Of a DNA stretch of 17,856 bases, positions 1 through 9,712 are shown one piece after another (position 1 is the first letter of the stretch; each line of letters begins with the position of its first letter). The notes below the pieces were generated by a model. That model saw nothing but the letters and a program-made list of their open reading frames with translations. It ran no database searches and was not told the origin of the DNA. The position numbers and the translations under genes were made by a program. The DNA lies in the NCBI GenBank assembly GCA_000697455.1, contig JNET01029728.1:1-17856 (forward strand), given 5' to 3'. The stretch comes from Basidiobolus heterosporus B8920 (lineage: Eukaryota > Basidiobolomycota > Basidiobolomycetes > Basidiobolales > Basidiobolaceae).

Positions 1-85
1 GCTGGCTTATGGCTAATGTCTGTTTCAATTGATGGGAATGACAATTCTTCACAAACTGCTGCCAATATGTCAGATTCATCATGGT
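1..85 (-). pseudogene. Plavaka copy A transposase, C-terminal-side fragment
   Basis: This is the left-most piece of the transposase of Plavaka copy A; the rest of the C-terminus lies outside the window. It matches positions 14,381-14,465 of copy B almost base for base, including the stretch that reads CEELS and then HKPA on the minus strand. The match stops at an ATGGT (81-85), where a 1.08 kb insertion begins, and resumes after the second ATGGT at 1162. In the family this part lies just before the conserved FPxDxMHL-type region of the transposase, which in copy B is at about 14,300-14,340. What is seen is the alignment to copy B; the Plavaka assignment rests on the other segments of the same gene. 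Confidence 0.7.
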
Positions 86-1161
86 ATAGTGGGGTTGCAA
101 TGATACCCACTAACAGTTTGAATTTTCTTATCTTATATTACCTTACTTGACCAAATTATGATTCCTATCATTTTGTATTAGTATTATCAGTTTCTTACTT
201 ACCTATATTTCAATTCATTTGCAAACACAGGATTTTCCAGAAGCTACCACAATGTTCTACAATATTCCAAATCACATAACAGTACTTGATCACTCACCCC
301 ATTAGAGAAAATTCTATGGAAGGTCACATGACCACTTCTTCCCCTAGCCTGCCAAGATGTTCCATCGATGGTCACATTCTCCTCTCTATAATGTCATCTC
401 ACAAGCACTCCAGTGGTCAGTCACTAACTGCAGATTACTTACCAATGTTCCATAGGAAGCATTCTTTAATTATTAATCAATTTCCCCTATTGGCTAAGCT
501 TTGCCAAGAAATGAGGCACAGTAACTTAGAATTAACTGGAACATCTTCTATTAGTAACCACCTTAGGGGTTGAAATGTATATATAGGAGACTCCTCTCCT
601 ACAATAAATCATCATCTCATCTTTGCAATATTCCTCTTACTGTTCATTTGATCACTCCTACCTGCTATCACAGCAACCGCCTTTGACTTTACCAAGGAAG
701 CTTTACAGGAAGAGGCAGCTAGCCAGGCAAACACCTAGTCAGCACTTGGAAACCTCAACATGGAGTTTGCACAGTAAGTGTCTTTTACTTTACTTTATTC
801 TCTCCCTAGTTTGCTCTTGTTTAGCAAATATCTTTTTTATCTTTTTAACTGTAGGCAAAAGCTGCAATCTTTTTAAGGCACTGCTGGTGTAGTTTACCGT
901 GGGTTCTGAATTTGGAAGCTTTAGTACTTGGTAATCTCTCAAGGATGTTTGAAACCAGTATCAACTTTTGTTAAGATGCCAACCTAGATGGGTACTGTAG
1001 CACAATAGTTTATCCTGGACAATCTTGTGGCTTTATTACCCTTCACAAAACAACCGGAAGACAGCTTTGCTGTTTCAGAAAAGAGATTATCACACCCAGT
1101 GAGCAAACCACATCTACTTGAGATTCAGGAAGGATCAACTTGGAATCCCTACACCCTGACA
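86..1161. mobile_element. 1.08 kb insertion in Plavaka A, probable LTR-element remnant
   Basis: This block is absent from copy B at the equivalent place (about 14,465) and is flanked by the 5-bp direct repeat ATGGT (81-85 and 1162-1166), so it arrived by transposition. It has a TATA-like run at 578-585, a small inverted repeat (TAGGAGA/TCTCCTA, 584-601) and AATAAA at 603-608, the compact promoter/polyA spacing seen in fungal LTRs. The text ending near 759 (CTTGGAAACCTCAACA) resembles the block's right end (CTTGGAATCCC...TGACA, ending at 1161). This would fit an LTR, a short internal stretch and a partial second LTR. No coding domain is recognisable. Short open frames (286-573, 623-892) show no family resemblance. 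The family is unassigned. Confidence 0.5.
578..608 (+). promoter_or_regulatory. TATA-like run, hairpin and AATAAA cluster
   Basis: TATATATA at 578-585, an inverted repeat TAGGAGA-CTCC-TCTCCTA at 584-601, and AATAAA at 603-608 follow each other within 31 bases. This is the order seen in the U3/R part of many fungal LTRs. A pyrimidine-rich stretch with GTAAGT (774-779) follows downstream. The regulatory role is inferred from motif spacing only. Confidence 0.35.
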
Positions 1162-1705
1162 ATGGTTTTTGAATGGAATAAGTTGGTTGTTTACTATGGC
1201 ATTAAGGTAATAATAATGTGAATTACTTGATATAAATACTCCTCTCATATAGCAAAATCTACAACATGCTATTGGATTGTAGCCTTGGAATCCGGCTACT
1301 TTGCTCTCCACCAGTGTGTCACCTATACAAGCAATGATGTGACCTTTTACCACATAATTTTCTATTGATACTCCTCTGGCATGAAACCAAAACTGTTCAA
1401 TCAATAGAACAAGGAAACTGTCAAGGTTTCCTGGTGAGTTTGGACCTGATATTAGCGTAACAGCCATGATGTTTTCACTTTTGAAGCACTCTATTGGTGG
1501 TAGATTTAGCTTAAGTAGAGCAACTTGCAAGCAGGCTTTACTCATACTGTATTTGTTAAGTGAATAGCTATCCAATGCTAATGCAGATGCATTATCATAG
1601 AAACCTCTAAAACCCCTGACTCAGAAGATCTTGATAGTGGATCCTTCATGTATATCACCTATGCCTTTTCCTGGCTGGTAATGATCTTGGCTGAGAATCA
1701 TTGAC
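1162..1705 (-). pseudogene. Plavaka copy A transposase, central catalytic region
   Basis: Central part of a Plavaka (CACTA-like) transposase, the DDE-type enzyme that cuts and pastes the element. Minus-strand frames show family landmarks in the right order. An LDSYSLNKYSMS stretch corresponds to the first catalytic aspartate region. LNLPP is followed by SGPNSPGNLDSFLVLLIEQF, matching the family's IPGP..P..LDSFL signature. GHIIACIGDTLVESKVAGFQ then leads into CCRFC, matching the second aspartate and the C-x2-C that follows it. It aligns to copy B at 14,480-15,010. The segment is bounded by the 1.08 kb insertion on the left and the Gypsy fossil on the right. A stop and frame changes make it non-functional; the longest open stretch is 146 codons (1135-1575). 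Confidence 0.8.
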
Positions 1706-1710
1706 CTATA
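1706..1710. repeat. Left target-site duplication CTATA of the Gypsy insertion
   Basis: CTATA precedes the TGTTG start of the inserted element and recurs at 9852-9856 directly after its ...TGCCA end. Removing the insert with one CTATA copy makes copy A line up with copy B at about 15,010 with a 6-base length difference. Confidence 0.6.
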
Positions 1711-2925
1711 TGTTGTAGTGTTGAGAACTGACACTCAGTGCACTTACAGTTCCTTCAGGTAACTTCTATATAGTTTTACTATATTAGTACTAGCCTAAAT
1801 CTTTATTACCTATCTCTAATGATGTCAATTACTTGCAACATCAAACCAAGTGCATAGGTTCTGAAATGTACATTGGAGCATGATCTTCCAGTGTGTCATA
1901 ACCCAGGCTTATGGTTATCCAATGAAAGTTGTTTCCTGAAAATTGGACCATTACTGGATGGGATATGGGATGCAGAAGTTAGATCTCATCTGCTGAAATG
2001 TTATCACCAATCACTGAACACAAGGAAGTTGATTGAACTACAATGCCCATGGTTTGATCCAGCCAATGGTTTTACTTCAAGCTTGTAGCAGTACAAGACC
2101 AATGGTGGGCATCTAATGTGACCAAGTTTCAGATCATGCACATGATTATCACATAATATATCAGCCTTCAAAACTACCTCATGTTCAAAATTGTATAATT
2201 ACGTACCTGATCACAAGGGTAACAGATTGATTGATTGAAGAATCTCTTTCCTCTCCATCCCCAAATCTAATGAATAAGCTTTACCTTTGCAGTAAAGGCA
2301 TCTTGCTTCTACCAGACTTTCATAGGGCTTAAGTCAAAGACAGTTCACCATATTTCTTTACAAGCCTAAAGAGACATTTATCACATCTTTAGCCTAAAGA
2401 AACAAAGAAAGACTTCTTTACTCATGGATATTCACTTGGTCAGCAACCATTTCATTCCAAAGGACTTAAATTTTACTTTTTTTACCTTCTTCTATCTAAA
2501 GACACCTTTGAATAGGACTTTAGTGCTTGAGCTTGTTAAGTTACTGAGGTTCAAAGTTCCAACTTTTAGATAGTTTTTGAAACAAGGAAGACCTGCCATT
2601 CAAAACTTAAGTATAAGACTTGTTCACTATTTTAGAGTCTCTTTAGAAATCTTTATCTTGGTTTTGAAGTCAAAAGGCAGGTACCGTCTTAATTTGAGTC
2701 TGGAAAACAAGCTTCTCTACATATCACAGTACACTGTTCAGGATCAGCTTACAGTTGTTTGTGCTATAAATACTTGATCTTAGTCATCTCAAAGGCTGTG
2801 AAACTCTGTTTACTATCTGTGATTGTCTATGAAACAGCAACTTCTCTATAAAACATTGTAGTGCTCTGTCTTGCTAATCAGACTTTCTAGCTGAAAAGAT
2901 TTACATCATTGGCACATTAATAGAA
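1711..2925 (+). repeat. Left arm of large imperfect palindrome
   Basis: This arm is the reverse complement of 2935-3775. Matching blocks are 1711-1760 with 3727-3775, about 2095-2240 with 3262-3405, and about 2610-2920 with 2935-3245. The right arm lacks the counterpart of about 2241-2610. A 15-base palindrome, TCTTTAGCCTAAAGA, lies at 2386-2400. A plus-strand frame at 1873-2088 (begins MEHDLPVCHNPGLWLSNES) corresponds to a minus-strand frame in the right arm; its protein family is not recognised. Confidence 0.75.
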
Positions 2926-2934
2926 TAATAGCTT

Positions 2935-3775
2935 TGAGAAGATGTGCCAATGATGCAAATTTCTTCAGCTAGAAGTCTGGTTAATGATGCAGAACACCAC
3001 AATGTTCTATAGAGAAGTTGAAGCTCTATAAACAACTACAGATAATAAACAGGGTTTGATGGCCAATGAGATGACTAAGATTAAGTGTTAATAGCCCAAA
3101 CAACTGTAAACTAATCCTGAGCAGAGTACTGTGATATGTAGAGAAGCTTGTTGTCCAGGTTCAAGTTAAGAGGATACCTGCCCTTTGCCTTCCAAACAAA
3201 TATAAAGCTTTGTAAAGAGACCCTAGAAGTGTGAACAGGCCTTAGATCTTTCAGTCAATCAATCATTCACCCTTGGGATCAGCTATGTAATTTTACAATT
3301 TCAACATAAAGTGATTTCAAAGACTAATAGATCATGTGATAATCATCTGCATAATCTGAAACTTAGCAACATTGCACACCTTAGATTGGTCTAGTGCTGT
3401 GTCAAATATGGAGTAATACCATTGGCTGGAACAAAAGCTATGGGTGTTTTAGTGTAATCAATTTCTTTGTGTTCAGTGATTAGTAACAGCATTTCATCAG
3501 TGAGAACTAACTTCTGCACCCCATATCTCATCCAATAATGATCCGATTGTGTTAATACAACTTTCATTGAATAGCCATGGATCTGGATTATGACATGTAA
3601 GAAGATTGTCCCACAACGTACATTCCTCAATGTATGTGCTTGGTTCAAAATTGTAAGCAATTAATCTAAACACATATAGGTAGTAAAGATTTAGGTTAGT
3701 ACTAGCATAATAAAAAACATAGAAATTGCCTGAAGGAACTGTAAGTGCTTTGAGAGTCAGTTCTCAACACCACAG
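2935..3775 (-). repeat. Right arm of large imperfect palindrome
   Basis: Reverse complement of 1711-2925 with one block of about 370 bases missing. The spacer between the arms is about 2906-2943. It ends at ...CAACACCACA just inside the start of the gag-like frame. The inner part (about 3400-3775) recurs at about 13,181-13,548 in the second Gypsy fragment. The outer part recurs, inverted, at 8371-9712. Confidence 0.75.
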
Positions 3776-4400
3776 TAACATCACAGTTCTTCTTGAGGAA
3801 TATGACCAAATGTGCAGTTGCTTTGAGTTATCTGATAAACAGAAAATCCAACTGTTCCCATTTCTATATAAACCGGATATCTCAAAACAATTACATAGCT
3901 TCAACTCATTCAAGATATAAGCCCAAACAACTCAAGACTGATATGCTGCAGAACAAGGAGCTATAGCAACATTTAATAAGGATGATCCATTTGTCAGAGT
4001 TAGAGATTTGGAGATACCTTAGGAATTAACACAATCCTTGGGGAGGTATAAACAACTCTACAAGTAACAAGCAGACTATGTTAACCTAGCAATCACAATT
4101 CCAAAGCCAGATAATTACATTGAATCTTAAAAACATGCTCAAGTACCCAGTGGAGACAGATTTGTCTTAACCTTTTAAGAAGCAGGAGGGGAGTATATTA
4201 ATATCTAATGGAGCCAGAGGAAGCTGAGGAGTTTGACAGTTTTATTGACAAGAGAAAGCTCCCTTCTTCAGATAAAAGTCAGAAAAAGCAGCCAAGACAT
4301 AATCACATGCAAGCACCGGTAGTGTAAATCCCAGCTCAACAACACAGCCAGAATTAACCAAACAAAAGACAAGTTTCATATGCTAATTGCAGATGGCAAA
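3726..4400 (+). pseudogene. gag: Gypsy gag-like region (fossil)
   Basis: Remnant of the structural protein that would package the retroelement RNA in cytoplasmic particles. The first recognisable stretch includes LLEEYDQMCSCFELSDKQKI (3780s-3840s), which resembles the helical start of the retrotransposon gag family in agaricomycete Gypsy elements, where an acidic helix is followed by a 'tdeqKi..l.rY' type segment. A charged, lysine-rich stretch follows near 4,200-4,320. No zinc knuckle is evident. The repeat boundary at about 3775 falls just inside the predicted start, so the true N-terminus is uncertain. Decayed throughout. Confidence 0.5.
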
Positions 4401-4459
4401 GCAGCACAACAAGTAGTTGACAAGTTTCTCTGATCAACCTTTTCACAGCTCAGTAATCA

Positions 4460-4970
4460 TGAAATGTGCTCTACTACTCAATACCTTCAGCAACCTATTC
4501 CAAATCTTTTCAAGCCAACTGGGACTGAAGTCAATACCCTATTCCAGCAAAACACAGAAGATAAAGAAGGAGAGACACAAGAGTATTCAGCAAAACAACT
4601 CAGACAGGAAGTAGAGAAGGTATACTACTCAATTGCTACAGGAACCTGCACTGTAAATATTCACTTCTTTGATGTTGAATGCACCTTTGACTCTGGATCG
4701 AGAATCAATGCTATCACAACTTCCCTTTTCTAGCAAATTAATCTGCCTTCAACAGAGGCTGATTGGAGCATGAAGACAGCTACTGGAGCAGCACAGAAGA
4801 TGCTGGATCTTTGCCATTCCATTCCTGTTGAGACTGGAGGAGTTCTAGTATCCAACCCATTCTTCATAGTTTTTGATGGACCTTCCTTTCAGATTCTACT
4901 TGCAGACCTTATGAGAGAGGAGCACTATTACAGGCAAACAACAGACCTGATCAAAGTCTATGGTTGACTA
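4460..4970 (+). pseudogene. Gypsy aspartic protease region (fossil)
   Basis: Remnant of the retroelement protease that matures the polyprotein. A frame at 4464-4733 contains VNIHFFDVECTFDSGSRINA, where FDSGS is the family's D(S/T)G active-site motif followed by the usual 'IN' segment. The next stretch (4770-4967) begins MKTATGAAQKMLDLCHSIPV and reaches ILLADLMREE. This fits the region where these proteases carry an 'ILLGRPW' motif before the reverse transcriptase. Placement between gag and reverse transcriptase is as expected for Ty3/Gypsy. Confidence 0.65.
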
Positions 4971-5690
4971 TCACTTCTGAAAATATGAAAAGAAGATCTA
5001 CACTCTGTGCAGTGGAAACAAGCAACTGAAGAAGCTCAGTGAACATTCCACTCACTAGAGAAGAAACTCAGCAAGATGTTCATTCTTTCAACACATTTGA
5101 AGAAGACACTGTTGAAAGTAAAAATAGTGATATTGGAAGTGACTTTGGATATTAAGAAGAAGTTGTTGTACTTTTACTTGATGTTTTATTGTAATAAAGT
5201 AAGGTATTTATACCTTTTGTTAGAACTCAGTAAAGAAACTATTACGTACCATTCTAGAGGGTTCTAAGAACATACTGTAGAAGTTGCAGCTCATTTGGAC
5301 ATGTTTAAGATTTTTCATAAATCCAACATTTTGTAATCTTATAATCAATCCAAATTGATGTTACACATTTCAACTTTGACAAATATCCCATAAATACAAA
5401 ATATAAGCTATATACCTAATTATATGAGTACTTAGGTGCTAAACCAACTTAACTTCAACAGACACAACTATAAGGAACGTATTAACAGAGTACCATTCAG
5501 TTGCTAAAAAGATCTGATCAGCCTCGACTCAACTATCACCAACAAGCTATATCAACCCACAAATGGAACCTATATCAACAACAACTCAAAGACTCCCAGA
5601 AGAGTGACTACAAAATCTCAACATTGGAAATACACTCACAAATGAAGGAAGACAGCACTTCATCAATATGCTTAAGAAATATGACAAGGT
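4970..5690 (+). other. Protease-to-reverse-transcriptase linker of the Gypsy fossil
   Basis: About 700 bases between the recognisable protease and reverse transcriptase. It is A/T-rich with no domain that I can name; short frames at 5076-5267 and 5501-5815 show no family resemblance. Agaricomycete Gypsy elements have a long low-complexity linker here, so it is probably polyprotein sequence decayed beyond recognition. Confidence 0.4.
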
Positions 5691-6560
5691 TAAAGCTTTT
5701 ACTGGTTAAGAAAGTGGTTGCCATTCCACACAGTTCTTTCCACCAGTCAAGATTCATACAGTCAAGCACACTCCATGGGCCCAGAAGACTTTTCAATTCC
5801 TTCACAATTACTTGAAAAGGTAGTGGAAATGCTAAAGTCTAGACACAAGATTGGTAATACTGAATACAGCCATGGACCTTACAGGAATCCTTGGCTCACT
5901 CCAATCAAGAAGAATGGAAGTTCTTGATTCATACATGATGTCCAACAACTCAACAAAGTAGCAATCAACGATGCAATGCAACCACCAGTACAACATGAAT
6001 ACATTGAGTTATTTGCAGGCTACCCTTTGATCACAACTATTAACCTGTACTGAGGATATGAGCAGCTTCTTTTGGATCCAGAATCAATAGATTACACTGC
6101 AATGGACACACCTATGGGATTAATCAGAATGACATGTATACCTCAAGAATGGGCTAACTTAGTTCAAGCTTAGTAAAGAGCAATGAAAAGAGTATTGGCT
6201 GAGTACACATTAACATTGTGCAGACCTTTCTTGGATTATATTGCAATCAAAAAATCTAACAGAGAGAAGAACAGCACTCATTGCCTACCAAACATTCAAA
6301 AATATGTCCTTGAGCTTAATAACATGGTGGAGAAGATACTCAAGAGACTACAAGAAGTAGGACTAACAATTTCAGGAGAAAAGTCTAAGTTTGGACACAA
6401 TAAAGTCATCATACTTGGAGAACCTGTTACTGAAGATGGAAGACTACTAAATCCTGAGAAGCTTGCAAAACTCACCAACTGGGAAAGCGCAACCTGTCTA
6501 AAGCATGTTAGGGAGTTCCTAGGACTTACTGACTATTCAGACTGTGGATCCCATACTAGG
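5690..6560 (+). pseudogene. Gypsy reverse transcriptase region (fossil)
   Basis: Remnant of the enzyme that copies element RNA into DNA. Visible landmarks in order are a GNTEYSHGPYRNPWLTPIKK stretch (about 5,850-5,915), matching the entry motif of Gypsy reverse transcriptases with small-residue/aromatic positions before 'P.F.V.KK', and a palm region around 6,040-6,170 (DPESIDYTAMDTPMGLIRMT). A thumb/connection segment follows at 6183-6566, with VLELNNMVEKILKRLQEVGL and a later KHVREFLGLTDY, typical of the 'l.H...v..vl..L.e.gl......K' and 'l..FLGl..yyR' motifs. It is interrupted many times. Confidence 0.8.
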
Positions 6561-6639
6561 CACTGATGTGAGAACCTTTGACAGCCTTACTACATAAACA
6601 CATGCCCATCCAGTGGACAGAACTACAAGAGAACCCATC

Positions 6640-7080
6640 AAATGCTTGATCAAATGCTTTCACAACCTCCAGTATTAGCTGGCTTGGGCTTTACCAACTT
6701 CAGCAACATACAAATTATTGTTAGTATGGATAGCTTGGAACAGGAGTTGGTGGCATTCTTGTACAGATCTCTAAAGACAAAAGAAGACAACCATGCAAGT
6801 ATCTCAGCACACTATTCAAAGAAAATGAACTTCACTACCCCTCTATCAAGAAAGAAGCTATGGGAGTTCTCTACATCTTCAAGAAGCTCAAATCTTACCT
6901 TTTGGGAGTCCACTTCACACTTGAAGCTGATGCAAAATCTCTGCTTGGAATACTAAAGAAACTTGACCTTCTTCCTCACCCTATATTAGCAAGATGGATA
7001 TCATATATTCAGATATTTGATTCTGAACTCAAGCTTATTCCAGGAGTCAGCCATAAAGGACCGGAAGCACTTTTAAGAAA
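6640..7080 (+). pseudogene. Gypsy RNase H region (fossil)
   Basis: Remnant of the nuclease that removes the RNA template during reverse transcription. The frame beginning at 6860 reads MGVLYIFKKLKSYLLGVHFT followed by LEADAKSLLGIL, matching the 'E.lA....l..fr.yl.G..f.l.tDh..L' core of Gypsy RNase H. LPHPILARWISYIQIFDSEL next matches the 'r..rW...l..fdf.i....G..n..aDaLSR' end, with GVSHKGPEALLRK filling the last part. This is the best preserved stretch of the element. Confidence 0.8.
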
Positions 7081-7229
7081 ATCAATTGTTGAACCATATT
7101 CATCAGATAAACAAGAAATCAGTGAATTTTTGGAACATGAAAGCCTTGGATTCCACCTCAAATACACACCATCAGACAACTATCACAACATATACAACTA
7201 TTTCACAAATCTTCAAATACCTTTGTCAA

Positions 7230-8370
7230 TTCCAACAAGCCAACACAGCAACTTCAAAAAGAAAGCATTGAAATACAGCTTAGTTGATAACAATTTGTAC
7301 AGGAAGAGCAAGAACAGAGTCCATAGAAGATACCTATATTATCCTAAAGAACAAAAAGAAGTCATACCACCACATCATGAGTCTGAAGCAGGAGAACATA
7401 AAGAACTAGCAGCAACCTACTCAATAGTTGCACTATGTTACTACTGGTCTTCACCCTATTCAGATATCAAGATGTATGCCCAAACATGAATTCAATGCCA
7501 AAAGAGAGATCCAAGAAGGCTACAAGAACCCCTCAAGAATACTTTCACTATGTTTGCTAGGCAGAAAGCACACCTTGATATCACTCACCCACCAAGAACT
7601 AACTCAGGATACTAGTACAGAGTAGACTGCAGAGATAAATTTATTTGATGGGTAGAAACTAGGTTGCTAAAGAATGCTACAGCCAAAGCAGTTTCAAGAT
7701 TCCTCAAAGAAGACATATTCTTATGAAATAGATTAGTTGAAACAATAGTTACAGATAATGGACAATGTGGATCAGCAAAAGTACAAAGAACAGCAGTGAA
7801 GTAATGAGCAAAGCTAATTTGCACTACACCTTATTATCCCCAATCTAATGTACCAGTTGAAAGAGGACACCAAGCACTCACCAACACACTTGCAAAACTT
7901 TCTAATGAAGATACTCCCAAATGGCATATTCATTTTCAAGCAGCTTTATGGGTGGACAGGATTACAGTAAAACATGGTACCAGATGCTCACCATTTTAGT
8001 TGATATAGGGACATGAAGCTATTCTACCTATTGACAACAAGTATGACAATTGGCTTTCTTTACCTTGGAAGTAGAATATGATGACAGAAAAATTGCTACA
8101 AGCCAGATGATATCAAATTACCAACTCAAAGGAACACATGAAGAATGCAAACAGCAACTTAAAGAAGTCCAGAATTACAGGCAAGGAATACTTTGACTCA
8201 ACAAAAATGTTATAAAAGGAGAAACTCAAAGTTGGAGACCTGGTCCTGTGTCAAGATACTAAGTTAGACACATTATTGTCACATAAATGTAAAATGAAAT
8301 GGTCAGGGCCTTACAAGATTGTTCAAGTCAGCCAAAATGGCACCTACAGGCTTATTGAATAGCAGGCATC
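7230..8370 (+). pseudogene. Gypsy integrase region (fossil)
   Basis: Remnant of the DDE enzyme that inserts the element copy into the genome. The N-terminal part (about 7,260-7,440) has KYSLVDNNLYRKSKN and then histidine-rich HHESEAGEH, in the place of the HHCC zinc-binding domain. The core follows at about 7,620-8,030, with segments reading VTDNGQCGSAKV and TTPYYPQSN, matching the second catalytic aspartate and the region before the catalytic glutamate. The C-terminal part (about 8,210-8,360) has LKVGDLVL and later KMKWSGPYKIVQVSQNGTYR, the 'l..GdlVl.r.......l..kw.GPy.v' signature. The tail runs straight into the 3' repeat arm at about 8,371. Broken in many places. Confidence 0.8.
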
Positions 8371-9712
8371 TGACATGGCCAAGCCACATATTATGCAAAT
8401 GATTACCACATAATTTATCAGCCTTCAAGAATACCTCATGTTCAAAATTGTATAATGATGTACCTGATTGCAAGGGTAAAAGATTGATTGATTGAAGAAT
8501 CTCTTTCCACTCCATCCACAAATTTAAAGAATAAGCTTTACCTTTGCAGTAAAGACATCCTGTTGCCATTAACCATTCCTTTCTTTAAGTCAAACATAGT
8601 TCAACAGATTTCTTTACAAGCCTAAAGAGGCATATTCAGATCTTTAGCCTAAAGAAACAAACAAAGACTTCTTTACTTAAGGATATTCACCTGGTCAGCA
8701 AACAACTCACCTCCAAAGGGTGTCATGATCTCATGACAGTACTGCCAAGAAATACCCATTCTTAATATAACCCCATCCATTAGTTATCACCTCATACCTT
8801 TTAGCCATTGGTTGTCCTAGCCCCAAGATCTCTACCCTTGCCAAGTCCAAGTAATTACCATAAATGGAAATAGTGTTGCACAAGATTCCTTATCCGGAAT
8901 CCCTGACTCACATCCTAGTCTCCAAGTCCCTATTTGGAAATCTCAATGTTACACAAAGATCAAATGGTTACATGGAGTAGTCATTGTGGATATAGTTTCT
9001 GCATTTAGTTTAGTATTACCTCATTGCTTATTAATCATTCTCGACACTTAGCCTCAGAGAAGTATACATAGTACTATCCTGCTTTATGTATTCCCCAATC
9101 TGATAAACACAGGTTATCAATAAACATTCCTACTGGATTCCAGTTCTTGTCCTTGCCTTGTTAGTCTACACCTAAGTCATTCCTGCCTTGTCCTGCCTGG
9201 TCTCTTCTCCTGGCTTGGTTTGTTCATAACAAAGGGCTTTAATTTTACTTTCTTTAACTTCTTCTATCTAAAGACATCGTTAGATAGGACTTTAGTGTTT
9301 GAACTTGCCAAGTTGCTCAGGTTTAATATTACAACTTCTGGATTATTTTTGGAACAAGGAACACCTGCAATTCAAAATTAAATTATCAGATTTGTTTACT
9401 TTTCTAGAGTCTGTTTACAAAACTTTATCTTTGTTCTGAAGTCAAAAGGCAGATATGCTATTGATTTGGGCCTGGACAACAAGCTTCTCCACATATCACA
9501 GTAGACTTTTCAGGTTCAGATTACAGTTGTTTTGGCTATTAGCACTTGCTCTTAGTCATCTCAACAGTTGTTAAGCCTTACTTATTAAATGTGGTTATTT
9601 ATAGAAATTCAACTTCTCTATTGAACATTGTGGTTGTCTGTGTCATTTACCAGACTTCTAGCTCAAGAAATTTGAATTATTGCCACACCTTTGAAAACTA
9701 TTATTCTATCAA
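8371..9712 (+). repeat. 3' repeat arm of the Gypsy fossil
   Basis: After removal of the solo LTR at 8721-9231 this is about 830 bases that align end to end with 2095-2925, and inverted with 2935-3405. At several variable positions (for example around 9,530-9,690) it is closer to the reverse complement of the right arm than to the left arm. The short spacer at 9690-9712 is inverted relative to the spacer at about 2,910-2,940. So, relative to the gag-pol body, the flanking repeats are inverted. The 15-base palindrome TCTTTAGCCTAAAGA recurs at 8641-8655. Confidence 0.7.
8721..9231. mobile_element. Solo LTR of another LTR-retrotransposon family
   Basis: A 511-base unit starting TGTCATGA and ending CATAACA, flanked by the perfect 5-bp duplication AAGGG (8716-8720 and 9232-9236). 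It interrupts the 3' repeat arm; the uninterrupted counterpart is at about 2,457-2,475 in the left arm. Its first 18 bases form an inverted repeat, TGTCATGA-TC-TCATGACA. AATAAA lies at 9119-9124, about 110 bases before the end, as expected for the R region. No internal coding sequence accompanies it, so it looks like the product of LTR-LTR recombination. The clean flanks suggest it is younger than its host element. Confidence 0.85.

Noticed and set aside
770-880. A possible host gene start (ATGGAG near 760, GTAAGT donor, TTTTTAACTGTAG acceptor)
   Set aside because: Splice-like signals are common in A/T-rich DNA, no coding similarity follows, and the block lies inside a transposed segment with target duplications.
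2906-9712. A DIRS-type (tyrosine recombinase) retroelement, because of inverted termini
   Set aside because: The coding order is protease, reverse transcriptase, RNase H, DDE integrase, with the Gypsy 'GPY' integrase tail and no tyrosine recombinase trace.
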